From: CALJGI01 sp047618115
GTDB lineage: Bacteria; Pseudomonadota; Gammaproteobacteria; Pseudomonadales; Halieaceae
NCBI GenBank assembly: GCA_047618115.1
Contig: JBLHKV010000002.1
Location: 1 to 39,005, forward strand
Length of the DNA stretch: 39,005 nucleotides
Reading direction: 5' to 3'
This document shows positions 7,442 through 15,824 of this stretch, piece after piece. Each line of letters opens with the position of its first letter. The stretch's first letter is position 1. The notes below the pieces were generated by a model. The model saw only the letters and a program-made list of their open reading frames with translations, did no database searches and was not told the DNA's origin. The position numbers and the translations under genes are program-made.

Positions 7442-8076
7442 AGCGGGCTCTGGGAGGATGTTGGTTCCGGTGTCTCTTCCAGGTCTTTAGTATCATCTTC
7501 CGCAATCTCTTCTTTGAGGTGCGGGGAGATAATGAATACCGTTGCCATAGAAATCAAAATGGTAAAGCCGATGGCGGAGTATAGCTTATAGCTGACCCAG
7601 AAAGATTCATCAAAGCGGTAGGCCACAACAATATTGAGGCCACCCACCAATACGAAATAGACAACCCAGGTCCAGTTCAATACGCGCCACACGTGTTCGG
7701 GTAACGCTACTTGGCTACCGAGTGTTCTGGCCAGCAGGGTTTTTTCGCCGATGAAGGCACTGCCCGCAAATACCAGAGCCAGCCCCCAATTGAAAACGGT
7801 GGGTTTCCAGATAATGAAGGTCTTGTCTCTGAAAATCAGGGTCGCTCCCCCGAATAAGACGACAGCGGCCAATAACCACAGTAGTCGTTTTTCCACCCGG
7901 CCACTGATCAATCTGGTCAATATGACTTGGGCGCATGTGGCGATAATCAATGCGGCGGTCGCACTGAATATGCCATCAAAGTAGTAGCTCCAGCCATTGA
8001 ATGCGACTGTGGTGCCATCGAACTGATAGGCGATGACAAACAGCGCCAATGGAATAAGCTCTGCCAGTTGTTTCAT
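7438..8076 (-). CDS. yciB: YciB/IspZ inner-membrane protein (septation protein A family)
   Basis: This 212-residue, mostly hydrophobic protein has about five or six predicted transmembrane segments. The family motifs RDKTFIIWKPTVFNWGLA and LNWTWVVYFVLVGGLNIVVAY are both clear. The polar C-terminal tail, rich in Glu, Asp, Thr and Ser, is longer than in E. coli YciB (179 residues). YciB has been linked to cell envelope synthesis and, in Shigella, to septation; its biochemical activity is not settled. It is the first gene of the minus-strand unit that continues into the SH3b protein, ppiA, pdxJ and tRNA-Ser. It diverges from rnm across 98 bases. I saw no strong ribosome site before its ATG. Confidence 0.92.
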   Translation of the reverse strand: MKQLAELIPLALFVIAYQFDGTTVAFNGWSYYFDGIFSATAALIIATCAQVILTRLISGRVEKRLLWLLAAVVLFGGATLIFRDKTFIIWKPTVFNWGLALVFAGSAFIGEKTLLARTLGSQVALPEHVWRVLNWTWVVYFVLVGGLNIVVAYRFDESFWVSYKLYSAIGFTILISMATVFIISPHLKEEIAEDDTKDLEETPEPTSSQSPL

Positions 8077-8174
8077 GTAGTGGGGTGTGTCCGCGGTTGT
8101 AATAGGGTGGGGAACTTCTAAGGATTACAGTTTGCATCCTATGAAAGTTTTGTTCAATCCCCCACACTAGGCCA

Positions 8175-9029
8175 ATGATAATTGATCTACACACTCACAG
8201 CACCGCCTCGGATGGCAGCTTGACCCCCATTGAGCTGCTGCAGCGAGCCACCGAGGCGGGTGTGGAGGTGCTGGCCATTACCGATCACGACACCCTAGCC
8301 GGTTATCGTGAGGTGAGAGACCTTGCGGTTGCCATGGCGTCTGCACCCTTGTTGATTCCAGGAGTCGAACTTTCCACACAGTGGGGTGGCGCCAATATTC
8401 ATATACTTGGGCTGAATGTCGACCCAGCACACCCTTCGCTCCTGGCCGGCCTGGAGATCCTGGCCACTGCGCGATTGCAGCGTGCCGATAAAATTGCCGA
8501 ACGGCTTGAAAAAGCTGGCCTTACCGGCGCCTTGCAGGGAGCGCGACTCGAAGCCGGTGACGCCCCGATGTGCCGTCCCCACTTTGCGAGGTACATGGTG
8601 TCCAGCGGGTTTGTGAGCAGCGAAAAGCAGGCGTTCGATAAGTACCTGGGCTCTGGGACCATGGGAGACGTGAAGCACTATTGGCCTGATCTGGAAGACG
8701 TGATCAGCTGGATTGTCGATGCCGGTGGAACAGCGACTATCGCACACCCCTTGAAATATCGCTTCACAGCGACTAAATTGCGCCGCCTCGTCGCAGCCTT
8801 CAAGTCCTCTGGGGGGCGCGCTCTCGAAGTGATTAGTGGCAGGCACAGCAAGGATAATCTCCGCGCGTTAACCCGGCTTTGTGCCGACTATGATTTACAG
8901 GCATCTGTGGGTAGTGATTTTCATCGAGACGCAGTCTATGCGATGAAACTGGGTACCGAGATGCGGCTTCCCACCACATGTGTTCCCGTATGGGAATCCT
9001 GGGATCTACATAGGGGTATAGACTCTTGA
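8175..9029 (+). CDS. rnm: 5'-3' exoribonuclease RNase AM (YciV/TrpH, PHP domain)
   Basis: The protein (284 residues) is a PHP-domain phosphoesterase. Metal-binding motifs are visible in order: DLHTHSTASDGS at the N-terminus, ITDHDT near residue 40, PGVELS near 60, an AHPLKYR histidine in the second half, and SDFHRD near the end. In E. coli this protein (YciV, RNase AM) removes nucleotides from the 5' ends of rRNAs and short oligoribonucleotides. The neighbouring yciO is the same as in E. coli, and the two genes overlap by four bases (TTGA). The ATG at 8175 has only a weak AGG upstream. Cytoplasmic; identification is strong from motifs and context. Confidence 0.92.
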   Translation: MIIDLHTHSTASDGSLTPIELLQRATEAGVEVLAITDHDTLAGYREVRDLAVAMASAPLLIPGVELSTQWGGANIHILGLNVDPAHPSLLAGLEILATARLQRADKIAERLEKAGLTGALQGARLEAGDAPMCRPHFARYMVSSGFVSSEKQAFDKYLGSGTMGDVKHYWPDLEDVISWIVDAGGTATIAHPLKYRFTATKLRRLVAAFKSSGGRALEVISGRHSKDNLRALTRLCADYDLQASVGSDFHRDAVYAMKLGTEMRLPTTCVPVWESWDLHRGIDS

Positions 9030-9649
9030 GTCAGTTTTATCAAATTCATCCAGAAGACCCGCAAGCCCGTCTGATTCGCCATGCGGTTGAAATCGTGTCA
9101 TCGGGGGGGGTCGTGGTGTATCCCACTGACTCAGCCTACGCGCTGGGGTGCCACATCGGCGACAAAGCAGCCCTGGATCGTATTCGCCGGATTCGCAAAC
9201 TGGACAACAAACATAACTTCACCTTGATGTGCCGCGATCTGTCTGAGTTGTCGACCTATGCCAAGGTAGACAACTTGTCCTACCGTCGCCTCAAGAATCA
9301 TACCCCAGGCCCGTACACCTTTATTCTCCAGGCTACATCGGAGGTTCCAAAGCGTCTCAAACATCCACAGCGAAAAACCATCGGCCTGCGTGTGCCGGAT
9401 AACCGTATTGCACTGGCGATGTTGGCGGAGCTCGCTGAACCTATCATGAGTGTCACGCTGATAATGCCGGGTGACGAGTATCCGCTGATAGACCCATACG
9501 AAATTCGTGAATTACTCGAACACGAGGTGGATCTTGTCATCGATGGTGGCTACTGCGGCCTCGAAATGACCAGCGTGGTCGATTTGGTAGGCGAACATCC
9601 CAAGATAATTCGCGAGGGGAAGGGAGATATTTCAGACTTTACCGGTTAA
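9026..9649 (+). CDS. yciO: YciO, Sua5/YciO/YrdC-family protein
   Basis: This 207-residue protein aligns over its full length with E. coli YciO. It shares the SQFYQIHPEDPQ start, PTDSAYALGC, HNFTLMCRDLSELS, TPGPYTFIL, KTIGLRVP and a C-terminal REGKGD segment. The fold is that of the threonylcarbamoyl-AMP synthases Sua5/TsaC, which act in tRNA t6A formation. YciO proteins are a separate branch, and whether they do the same reaction in the cell is uncertain. The start is a TTG at 9026 overlapping the rnm stop as TTGA, supported by the match of the N-terminus to YciO. It is translationally coupled to rnm. Confidence 0.93.
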   Translation: MSQFYQIHPEDPQARLIRHAVEIVSSGGVVVYPTDSAYALGCHIGDKAALDRIRRIRKLDNKHNFTLMCRDLSELSTYAKVDNLSYRRLKNHTPGPYTFILQATSEVPKRLKHPQRKTIGLRVPDNRIALAMLAELAEPIMSVTLIMPGDEYPLIDPYEIRELLEHEVDLVIDGGYCGLEMTSVVDLVGEHPKIIREGKGDISDFTG

Positions 9650-9652
9650 TCC

Positions 9653-9681
9653 TTGGGGGCGTGCTGCAATCCGTCTATAAT
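9653..9681 (+). promoter_or_regulatory. Predicted promoter for scpA-scpB-rluB
   Basis: A TATAAT box at 9676-9681 lies exactly 17 bases after TTGGGG (9653-9658), just beyond the yciO stop. Transcription would start near 9688. If active, the promoter makes scpAB-rluB partly independent of rnm-yciO. It also means the scpA frame upstream of about 9690 is promoter, not coding sequence. Confidence 0.45.
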
Positions 9682-9715
9682 GGGCCCGACCTACTTGCCT
9701 GGCGACAAAAGTACC

Positions 9716-10600
9716 GTGGAAGACCAAGAAAGCCCCGATTCAGCTTCCCCGAAGCCGCCCGCGGAGGGTTCTCAGCTGGCTGAGCTGCGCCACGCTGCGC
9801 ATCAGAATATGGGTTCTCAGCAAGGTGAGCTGCCTTTTGCATTTGTAATGGGTCAGCCATTCACTGAGTTGCCCAAGGATCTGTACATTCCGCCTGAGGC
9901 GCTGGAGGTATTTCTGGAGGCTTTCGAGGGCCCCCTCGACTTTCTCCTGTATCTCATCAAACGGCAGAATATAGATATCCTTGCTATCAATGTGACGGAA
10001 ATTACCCGGCAGTACATGCATTATGTTGATCTCATGGATGCCATGCAGTTTGAGCTCGCTGCCGAATACCTGCTGATGGCCGCCATGCTGGCTGAAATAA
10101 AGTCACGTATGCTGTTGCCAAGAATGGTTGAAATTGGCGAGGACGAAGACGATCCGCGGGCTCAGTTGATCAGGCGCCTACAGGAATACGAACGTTACAA
10201 GAAGGCTGCAGAAGAGATCGACGAGCTGCCGCGAATGGGCCGGGATATACACGCAGCCTCAGCGCAACCGCCAGATCTCAAGCAGACCCGACCGCTCCCC
10301 GAGGTCGATATGCGGGAAATTCTGGTGGCCCTGGGGGATGTACTGCGACGGGCCGAAATGTTTGAAAGCCACCAGATTCAACTCGAAGCACTTTCGACCC
10401 GGGAGCGGATGTCGCAGGTGCTGGATAGATTGCGCGATGGGGGCTTTGTGCCCTTTGTGGCACTCTTTACTCAAAAAGAGGGACGATTGGGCGTGGTGGT
10501 AACATTTTTGGCGATTATGGAGCTGATTAAAGAGGCGCTCGTCGAAATTGTGCAGACCGAACCCTGCGGCCCTATTCATATTAAGGCGAGGACTGTTTGA
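9716..10600 (+). CDS. scpA: Segregation and condensation protein A (ScpA kleisin)
   Basis: ScpA is the kleisin subunit that bridges the heads of an SMC dimer in the chromosome condensin complex. The hallmark N-terminal SMC-binding region EAFEGPLDFLLYLIKRQNIDIL is followed by ITRQYMHYV and EYLLMAAMLAEIKSRMLLP. The C-terminal winged helix ends at the stop at 10600. The start is unclear. The frame is open from TTG 9653, with ATG 9680, GTG 9716 and ATG 9809 also in frame, and none has a good ribosome site. I use GTG 9716 (294 residues) because the predicted promoter covers the earlier starts. The GELPFAFVMGQ segment before the core appears conserved in Pseudomonas-type ScpA. scpB overlaps or abuts its end. 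Confidence 0.9.
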   Translation: MEDQESPDSASPKPPAEGSQLAELRHAAHQNMGSQQGELPFAFVMGQPFTELPKDLYIPPEALEVFLEAFEGPLDFLLYLIKRQNIDILAINVTEITRQYMHYVDLMDAMQFELAAEYLLMAAMLAEIKSRMLLPRMVEIGEDEDDPRAQLIRRLQEYERYKKAAEEIDELPRMGRDIHAASAQPPDLKQTRPLPEVDMREILVALGDVLRRAEMFESHQIQLEALSTRERMSQVLDRLRDGGFVPFVALFTQKEGRLGVVVTFLAIMELIKEALVEIVQTEPCGPIHIKARTV

Positions 10601-10602
10601 TC

Positions 10603-11280
10603 ATGGAGACCTCCTATCTGGCGACGATATTGGAAGGTGCAATTCTGGCAGCTGGCAGGCCGTTGACCGTTCAGCGAATGGCAGAACTGTTTGACGACAA
10701 TGAGCGTCCAGAGAAACAAGAGATTCGCGACGCTCTCACCGAGATAGCGGCTAACTGCGAGGGGCGAGGTTTTGAGTTGCAGGAAGTAGCGAGTGGTTTT
10801 CGATTTCAGGTTCGTCAAGAGCTGAGCTCATGGATAATTCGTCTGTGGGAAGAGCGACCTCAAAAATACTCGCGGGCGCTGTTGGAAACGCTGTCGCTGA
10901 TTGCATACCGTCAACCACTTACTCGTGGCGATATAGAGGAGATCCGCGGTGTGTCGGTCAGTTCCAGCATTATCAAGTCACTGCTTGAACGGGAGTGGGT
11001 GAAAGTGGTGGGGCATCGGGATGTGCCGGGTCGTCCTGCGATGTATGCCACCACGCGAGGATTTTTAGATTATTTCAATTTAAAAAATCTCAGTGAGCTG
11101 CCTTCACTGGCCGCTATCCGCGACCTCGATACTCTCAATCAAGAATTGGGTTTTCCTCCCGAGGTTATAAGAGAAGCTATGGGCATCCAGGATGTTCCCG
11201 AGGATGTCGAGGCGGGTGTGGTCCTGGAGATCGCTACCGATGACAGCAATGAGTTGAGAGATACAAGTAATGTCCACTGA
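10603..11280 (+). CDS. scpB: Segregation and condensation protein B (ScpB)
   Basis: ScpB dimers bind ScpA and complete the SMC-ScpAB complex that compacts and segregates the chromosome. The 225-residue protein has the tandem winged-helix layout of the family. It carries the typical LEGAILAAGRPLTVQRMAELF near the N-terminus, ALLETLSLIAYRQPLTRGDIEEIRG in the middle and GRPAMYATTRGFLDYFNLKNLSELP near the end. The ATG at 10603 is used. A TTG at 10597 overlapping the scpA stop as TTGA is possible and closer to the AAGGCGAGG at 10583-10591. The end overlaps rluB by 11 bases. The presence of ScpAB implies that this organism uses SMC, not only MukBEF. Confidence 0.93.
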   Translation: METSYLATILEGAILAAGRPLTVQRMAELFDDNERPEKQEIRDALTEIAANCEGRGFELQEVASGFRFQVRQELSSWIIRLWEERPQKYSRALLETLSLIAYRQPLTRGDIEEIRGVSVSSSIIKSLLEREWVKVVGHRDVPGRPAMYATTRGFLDYFNLKNLSELPSLAAIRDLDTLNQELGFPPEVIREAMGIQDVPEDVEAGVVLEIATDDSNELRDTSNVH

Positions 11281-12232
11281 TCCGGTAGGAGAGAAAATCC
11301 AGAAAGTCATGGCTCGATCGGGGCTGGGTTCACGCAGAGAAATGGAGCGATGGATCAGCGCTGGTAGAGTTACAGTAGATGGTAAGATCGCCACTTTGGG
11401 CGACAGGACCGCGCGAGGGGCGAAAATCCTGGTCGACGGGCGCCGCCTCGATGGGGAGAATACTAGCGGAACCCGCGTTATTCTCTATCATAAGCCGGAA
11501 GCCGAGATATCAACTCGCAATGACCCCCAGGGTCGCCGGACAGTCTTCGATCGCCTGCCTGGTTTGGATAGCGGTCGCTGGATTTCTATAGGACGACTGG
11601 ATTTCAATACCAGCGGACTGTTGTTATTTTCTACCGACGGTGAGTTGGCCAATGCGCTCATGCATCCCTCTTCAAATATCGAGCGGGAGTATATGGTTCG
11701 AGTGCGGGGGCACGTTGATGACGATATGCTCAAGCGATTGCTAGACGGCGTGTTGCTCGAGGATGGGTCGGCGCGTTTTGCCGATATTCAGAACGGCGGA
11801 GGCGAAGGCAGTAATCGCTGGTTCTATGTCGTGATCATGGAGGGCCGCAATCGGGAAGTACGTCGGCTTTGGGAGTCGCAGGGTCTGGAGGTCAGTCGTC
11901 TTAAGCGGGTGCGGTATGGCAGCGTCTTTATTCCGTCGAGGGTCCGTCAGGGGCAGTGGATAGATCTCGATCGTAAAGAGGTGAAAGCTTTATATCAACT
12001 CGCCGGGCTGCCGGTTCCCGAGATTGAGCGCAGTACACCGAAGCAGCGCGAAAGCATGGATCGCCAGTTCCAGAAGCGAGGACGTGCTCCTAATCGCACT
12101 GCGAATCGCACTTCCGGACGCGACTCTAAACGTGGCCCAAGCCCTGATTCTGGCCGCAGCTCAAGCCCCGACTCTGGTCGCAGGACAAGCCCTAACGCTA
12201 GCCGCAGCTCAAGCCGCAAGCCCCGGTCATAA
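11270..12232 (+). CDS. rluB: 23S rRNA pseudouridine synthase RluB
   Basis: RluB converts a specific uridine of 23S rRNA (2605 in E. coli) to pseudouridine. The N-terminal S4 RNA-binding domain covers about residues 5-60 (KVMARSGLGSRREMERWISAG). The catalytic motif GRLDFNTSGLLLFSTDGELA carries the essential aspartate, and REYMVRVRG and GRNREVRRLWES follow as in the RsuA/RluB group. The last 60 residues are basic and low in complexity (Ser, Arg, Pro), with near-exact 8-residue repeats encoded at 12137-12229. Such tails are common in RluB and probably bind RNA. Translation is likely coupled to scpB through the 11-base overlap. RluB is preferred over RluE or RsuA because of the scpAB context and the tail. 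Confidence 0.92.
   Translation: MSTDPVGEKIQKVMARSGLGSRREMERWISAGRVTVDGKIATLGDRTARGAKILVDGRRLDGENTSGTRVILYHKPEAEISTRNDPQGRRTVFDRLPGLDSGRWISIGRLDFNTSGLLLFSTDGELANALMHPSSNIEREYMVRVRGHVDDDMLKRLLDGVLLEDGSARFADIQNGGGEGSNRWFYVVIMEGRNREVRRLWESQGLEVSRLKRVRYGSVFIPSRVRQGQWIDLDRKEVKALYQLAGLPVPEIERSTPKQRESMDRQFQKRGRAPNRTANRTSGRDSKRGPSPDSGRSSSPDSGRRTSPNASRSSSRKPRS
12137..12229 (+). repeat. 24-bp tandem repeats inside rluB
   Basis: Three adjoining 24-base units (12137-12160, 12161-12184, 12185-12208) and a decayed fourth encode the 8-residue repeat xSPDSGRS in the RluB tail (PSPDSGRS, SSPDSGRR, TSPNASRS, then SSRKPRS). Units 1 and 2 are the most alike. This is a small in-frame minisatellite, likely to vary in copy number between strains. 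Confidence 0.8.
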
Positions 12233-12261
12233 GCCGGGCAGATAAAGTCATTTCAACTACG

Positions 12262-13041
12262 CTATTGCGCCGATAATTTCTCGCCAGTCACGCCGATGCT
12301 ATCGGGTCCGAGCAAAAACAGATAAGAGGACATAATAGCCTCGGGCGAGGGATTGTCCTGCGGGTTTTCCGCGGGAAACGCTAAGCGTCTCATTTGTGTG
12401 TTGGTACCACCTGGATTCAAGCTGTTAACCCTGATGTTAGATGTATTGCATAGCTCGTCTGCCAGCACTTCCATCATTCCTTCATTGGCAGATTTTGAAG
12501 TGGCATAGGCACCCCAGTAAGCGCGGCCTTTGCGTCCCACGCTGGAAGCGGTAAATACGATCGAGGCGTCGTCTGCTTGTTCCAGTAGCGGGAGCGCGGC
12601 CTGGGTGATGACCAGCGCAGCGTTGACGTTGACCTGCATAACTTCCAACCAGGATGTGTAACTCGTGGTCGCGAAGGGTTTTCTATCTCCCAGAATGGCC
12701 GCGTTGTGGACCAATCCGTGAAGTGTATCGAAGCTGCCCTCGATTGCATCGCGAATTCCAAATAGTTCCTCGGCGGAAGCCGTCGCCAGGTCCAGCGGAA
12801 TAATAGCTGGCTGTGCACCGCCAGCGGCTTCAATTTTGTCGTAGACAGCCTCGAGTTTTGACGTTGTACGGCCCAGCAAAATTACCGTGGCGCCGTAATT
12901 AGCGCAGGCCAGCGCCAGGGTTCGTCCGATGCCATCTCCCGCGCCTGTGATTAGAATATTGCGACCCTGTAACAGGTTCTCCGGCGGCACGTAGTCGGAA
13001 AATGAAGATCCGGAGTCTGAGTTAAGAGTTGTGTTAGTCAT
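12262..13041 (-). CDS. yciK: YciK-type short-chain dehydrogenase/reductase
   Basis: This 259-residue protein is a classical SDR with the NAD(P) motif TGAGDGIG at residues 32-39, NAAILGD, the catalytic serine in FTASSVGRKGRA and the YATSK catalytic pair. The segments WGAYATSKSANEGMM, VNSLNPGGTNTQMR and AFPAENPQ match E. coli YciK closely. The substrate of YciK is not known. The start is set at the ATG at 13041, which overlaps the mupP end by 8 bases; an ATG at 13065 is possible. The order ubiG-mupP-yciK is the same as in Pseudomonas. An N-terminal Ser/Asn-rich extension of about 15 residues precedes the fold. Confidence 0.9.
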   Translation of the reverse strand: MTNTTLNSDSGSSFSDYVPPENLLQGRNILITGAGDGIGRTLALACANYGATVILLGRTTSKLEAVYDKIEAAGGAQPAIIPLDLATASAEELFGIRDAIEGSFDTLHGLVHNAAILGDRKPFATTSYTSWLEVMQVNVNAALVITQAALPLLEQADDASIVFTASSVGRKGRAYWGAYATSKSANEGMMEVLADELCNTSNIRVNSLNPGGTNTQMRRLAFPAENPQDNPSPEAIMSSYLFLLGPDSIGVTGEKLSAQ

Positions 13042-13735
13042 GGGATGCGCTTCCAATCTGTTCACAGATAAGGTTTATGGCGTCGAGCAGCGTCTCGCTG
13101 GTTGCCACTATGGTGTCTGCCGACCAGCTGTGTATGTCGTCACCCTCGGCGAGATAGCCGTAGCCAGCTGCTACGGTGATCATACCCGCCGCGCGGCCGG
13201 CATCGATGTCGCGCCGGTGATCGCCGACATAAATGGTTTTTTCTGGAGAGCAGTCGAGTTGCTCGCAAGCCAGATACATCGGCTCCGGGTCGGGCTTGGT
13301 TTTTACCACATGGTCGGGACAAACTACGCTGCCCGTCGGTGGCTGCAATTGTACTTTGGCCAGTAAAGGTAGCGTTAGATAGCTGGGTTTGTTGGTGACT
13401 ATGCCCCATTTTACATCGCGGCGTTGTAACTCAACGAGTAATTCGCGAATCCCCGGAAACGGTTTTGTCAGGCTACCCAGTACTTGTTCATAAATTTCGA
13501 GCAGCCGTAGCCGATTCTCTTCAAACGTGGGATCCCCCTCGACAAGTCCTAGTGCCAGTGTCACCAGTGCTCGTGCGCCATTGGACACCTGACCGCGAAC
13601 TTCGTGATCCGGGAGAGCCGCTAGCATGTGTTCGGCTCGCAGCTGACGCAGAACCTCAATAAAATCTGCTGCTGTGTCTAATAGTGTGCCATCGAGGTCG
13701 AACAATACGGCCTCGATACAAGTTTTGGGCATCAT
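13034..13735 (-). CDS. mupP: HAD phosphatase, probably N-acetylmuramic acid 6-phosphate phosphatase MupP
   Basis: The 233-residue protein is a HAD-superfamily phosphatase. It has the nucleophile motif FDLDGTLLDT (Asp13, Asp15), a helical cap, VTNKPSYLT for motif II, a KPDPEP lysine for motif III and GDHRRDIDAGRAAG for motif IV. By sequence alone it could be called phosphoglycolate phosphatase (Gph). Its place between ubiG and yciK, downstream of an mtaD-type gene, is that of MupP in Pseudomonas. There it dephosphorylates MurNAc-6-phosphate in the peptidoglycan recycling route that bypasses de novo MurNAc synthesis. The other enzymes of that route (AmgK, MurU) are not in the window. The ATG at 13735 overlaps the ubiG stop as ATGA. 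Confidence 0.8.
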   Translation of the reverse strand: MMPKTCIEAVLFDLDGTLLDTAADFIEVLRQLRAEHMLAALPDHEVRGQVSNGARALVTLALGLVEGDPTFEENRLRLLEIYEQVLGSLTKPFPGIRELLVELQRRDVKWGIVTNKPSYLTLPLLAKVQLQPPTGSVVCPDHVVKTKPDPEPMYLACEQLDCSPEKTIYVGDHRRDIDAGRAAGMITVAAGYGYLAEGDDIHSWSADTIVATSETLLDAINLICEQIGSASHD

Positions 13736-14460
13736 TTACCGCTATTTCCTACCGGTCGCGTGGCATGGACCATGTAATTGACGCTGACATCTTCGGTTTT
13801 GAGCTTATAGGTTTGGGTGATGGGGTTGTACAGTAGCCCTGTCATCTCCTGTAATTCGATACCGGCCTGGCGAATCCAGCTAGCGAGTTCAGAGGGTTTG
13901 ATAAATTTGCCGTACTCATGGGTTCCGCGCGGCAGCAGGTTGAGGATGTTTTCCGCAGCGACTACGGCGAACAGCCACGACTTTGGATTGCGGTTTAGCG
14001 TCGAAAAATAGAGATCACCTCCCGGTTTTACCAATTCAGCGCAGGCCTTCACGACGGCGGCGGGGTCGGGTACGTGTTCGAGCATTTCCAGGCAGCAGAC
14101 CACGTCGTAGCTCGCGGGTTCTGCAGCGGCGAGTTCTTCCGCGGTCGATTTTCTATAGTCCACCTCGACGCCCGACTCCAGTTTATGGATGCGGGCCACA
14201 GTCAGGGGGGCTTCGCCCATGTCGATGCCAGTGACAATAGCTCCACGTTGCGCCATCGACTCGGCGAGTATGCCGCCGCCGCAACCGACATCCAGTACTT
14301 TTTTGGCTCCGACCGGAGAGCGCTGGTCGATAAAGTTGGCCCGTAGCGGGTTAATATCGTGAAGTGATTTGAATTCGCTATTCCGGTCCCACCAGCGCGA
14401 GGCGAGATCTTCAAATTTTGCGATTTCTGCGGGATCGACATTTTGGGTGAATGCACTCAA
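13732..14460 (-). CDS. ubiG: Ubiquinone biosynthesis O-methyltransferase UbiG
   Basis: UbiG performs the two O-methylation steps of ubiquinone synthesis using S-adenosylmethionine. The 242-residue protein opens with VDPAEIAKFEDLASRWWD, a UbiG hallmark. SAM motif I, LDVGCGGGILAE, is near residues 56-67, and LEMLEHVPDP and FSTLNRNPKSW follow. The start is TTG at 14460 (MSAFTQNVD), preceded by AAGGAG about 10 bases upstream; no ATG lies close to it. It is 14 bases downstream of mtaD and overlaps mupP by 4. The methylthioadenosine/SAH deaminase encoded upstream could help remove methyltransferase by-products; that link is an inference from context. Confidence 0.95.
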   Translation of the reverse strand: MSAFTQNVDPAEIAKFEDLASRWWDRNSEFKSLHDINPLRANFIDQRSPVGAKKVLDVGCGGGILAESMAQRGAIVTGIDMGEAPLTVARIHKLESGVEVDYRKSTAEELAAAEPASYDVVCCLEMLEHVPDPAAVVKACAELVKPGGDLYFSTLNRNPKSWLFAVVAAENILNLLPRGTHEYGKFIKPSELASWIRQAGIELQEMTGLLYNPITQTYKLKTEDVSVNYMVHATRPVGNSGK

Positions 14461-14474
14461 GACGCTCTGGCTCC

Positions 14475-15824
14475 TTAACTCTGGGTTTGCGAAATTGATT
14501 TTCGCCAGGATTCTGCGGCGGCAATAATAGAGGAGCTTTGTAAGCCTGTCAGCTCTCCTTCTTCAAGTACTGATTTTCCGGCGACCCAGCTGTGGCTGAC
14601 CTGGTGAGATCCGGTGGCGTAGACAAGTTGCGAGATAACATCGTACACGGGTTGGCTGCCCGGGTGGCGGGTATCTACCGCTATCATATCCGCGGCCTTG
14701 CCGGGTTCGAGGCTGCCTGTGCTGTCTTCCATGCCGAGCGCCCGGGCTCCGTTTATTGTCGCCATGGCCAGGGCCCGGGGTGCGGGTAAAGCGGATGCAT
14801 CACCGGTACTTAACTTTGCCAGGAGGGCAGCTGTTCGCATTTCCTGAAACATGTCCAGACTATTGTTGCTCGCCGCACCGTCTGTTCCCAAAGCGGTATT
14901 GACGCCAGCCAGCTCTAAATCCGCCACCGCACAGGTGCCGGATGCCAGCTTCATATTGGAGCTTGGGCAGTGCACCACGTGAGCGCCGTGATCGGCAAGT
15001 TGCGTCACGTCGGATTCGTTGAGGTTAGTGGTGTGGACACATTGTGCCAGTGGGCTCAATAAACCAGCGCGAGCGAGCAGGTCCAGGGGGCGCAGCCCAG
15101 TGCTGTTCAGGCTGTCGGTAATTTCGGCGGCAGTTTCCTGGACGTGAATTTGGATGCCGCACTGATGCTTTTCCGCCAGCGTTGCGATGCGTGCCAGCAC
15201 TGGCTCGGAAACGGTATAGGGGGCGTGGGGCCCGAATACCGGGTTTACCAGCGTACTGTCTCGATATTGGTCGTAGAGATCCAGACCCTTGTCGATATAT
15301 TCGTCGGGCCCGCTGCCCCAGATAGTTGGAAAGTCGAAAATGGGGAACGCGATTTGTGCTCTAATTCCGATTTCCTGTGCCAATTTGGCGCTGACATCCG
15401 GGAAAAAGTACATGTCGGCGAAGGTAGTGGTTCCGCCTCGAATCATTTCGGCGATTGCCAGTCGCGATCCATCGGCGACAAATTCTCTGCAGACGTGCTG
15501 TGCCTCCGCTGGCCAAATATGGTCTTGCAGCCACGTCATTAATGGTCTGTCGTCGGCGTAGCCTCGCAGCAGGCTCATTGCGGCATGCCCATGCGCGTTG
15601 ATCAGGCCGGGCAGCAGTATGTGGTCGTTTAGTTCGATAATTTCTGTCGCAGCGTTAAAAGCGCTGCTGCTGCGGACCTGTGCCGCCGGCAGGATGGCGC
15701 TGATTACACCTGCCGAGACAAGTACGGCATGGTCTTCCAGAACCACGGATTCAGGGATGACCGGGACAATCCAACGCGCGAAAATGATTTTATCGATGCC
15801 GCTTGGCTCGGCAAATTCTGACAT
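14475..15824 (-). CDS. mtaD: 5-methylthioadenosine/S-adenosylhomocysteine deaminase (TRZ/ATZ amidohydrolase)
   Basis: This 449-residue protein is a metal-dependent amidohydrolase of the TRZ/ATZ group. Metal ligands are visible in LLPGLINAHGHAAM, in HVQETAAEI, in HCPSSNMKLASG and in GTDGAASNNSLDMFQEMR. The start is the ATG at 15824, preceded by GAAGG about 9 bases upstream; longer in-frame starts to 15899 add an untypical N-terminus. The equivalent gene in Pseudomonas aeruginosa next to ubiG deaminates 5'-methylthioadenosine to methylthioinosine, and the context here is the same. It leads the mtaD-ubiG-mupP-yciK unit and is divergent from gyrA across a 335-base gap. Confidence 0.88.
   Translation of the reverse strand: MSEFAEPSGIDKIIFARWIVPVIPESVVLEDHAVLVSAGVISAILPAAQVRSSSAFNAATEIIELNDHILLPGLINAHGHAAMSLLRGYADDRPLMTWLQDHIWPAEAQHVCREFVADGSRLAIAEMIRGGTTTFADMYFFPDVSAKLAQEIGIRAQIAFPIFDFPTIWGSGPDEYIDKGLDLYDQYRDSTLVNPVFGPHAPYTVSEPVLARIATLAEKHQCGIQIHVQETAAEITDSLNSTGLRPLDLLARAGLLSPLAQCVHTTNLNESDVTQLADHGAHVVHCPSSNMKLASGTCAVADLELAGVNTALGTDGAASNNSLDMFQEMRTAALLAKLSTGDASALPAPRALAMATINGARALGMEDSTGSLEPGKAADMIAVDTRHPGSQPVYDVISQLVYATGSHQVSHSWVAGKSVLEEGELTGLQSSSIIAAAESWRKSISQTQS

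Noticed and set aside
12218..12238. CCCGG/CCGGG hairpin at the rluB end as a terminator
   Set aside because: The stem is only 5 bp, starts inside the coding region and is not followed by a T-run on the plus strand.
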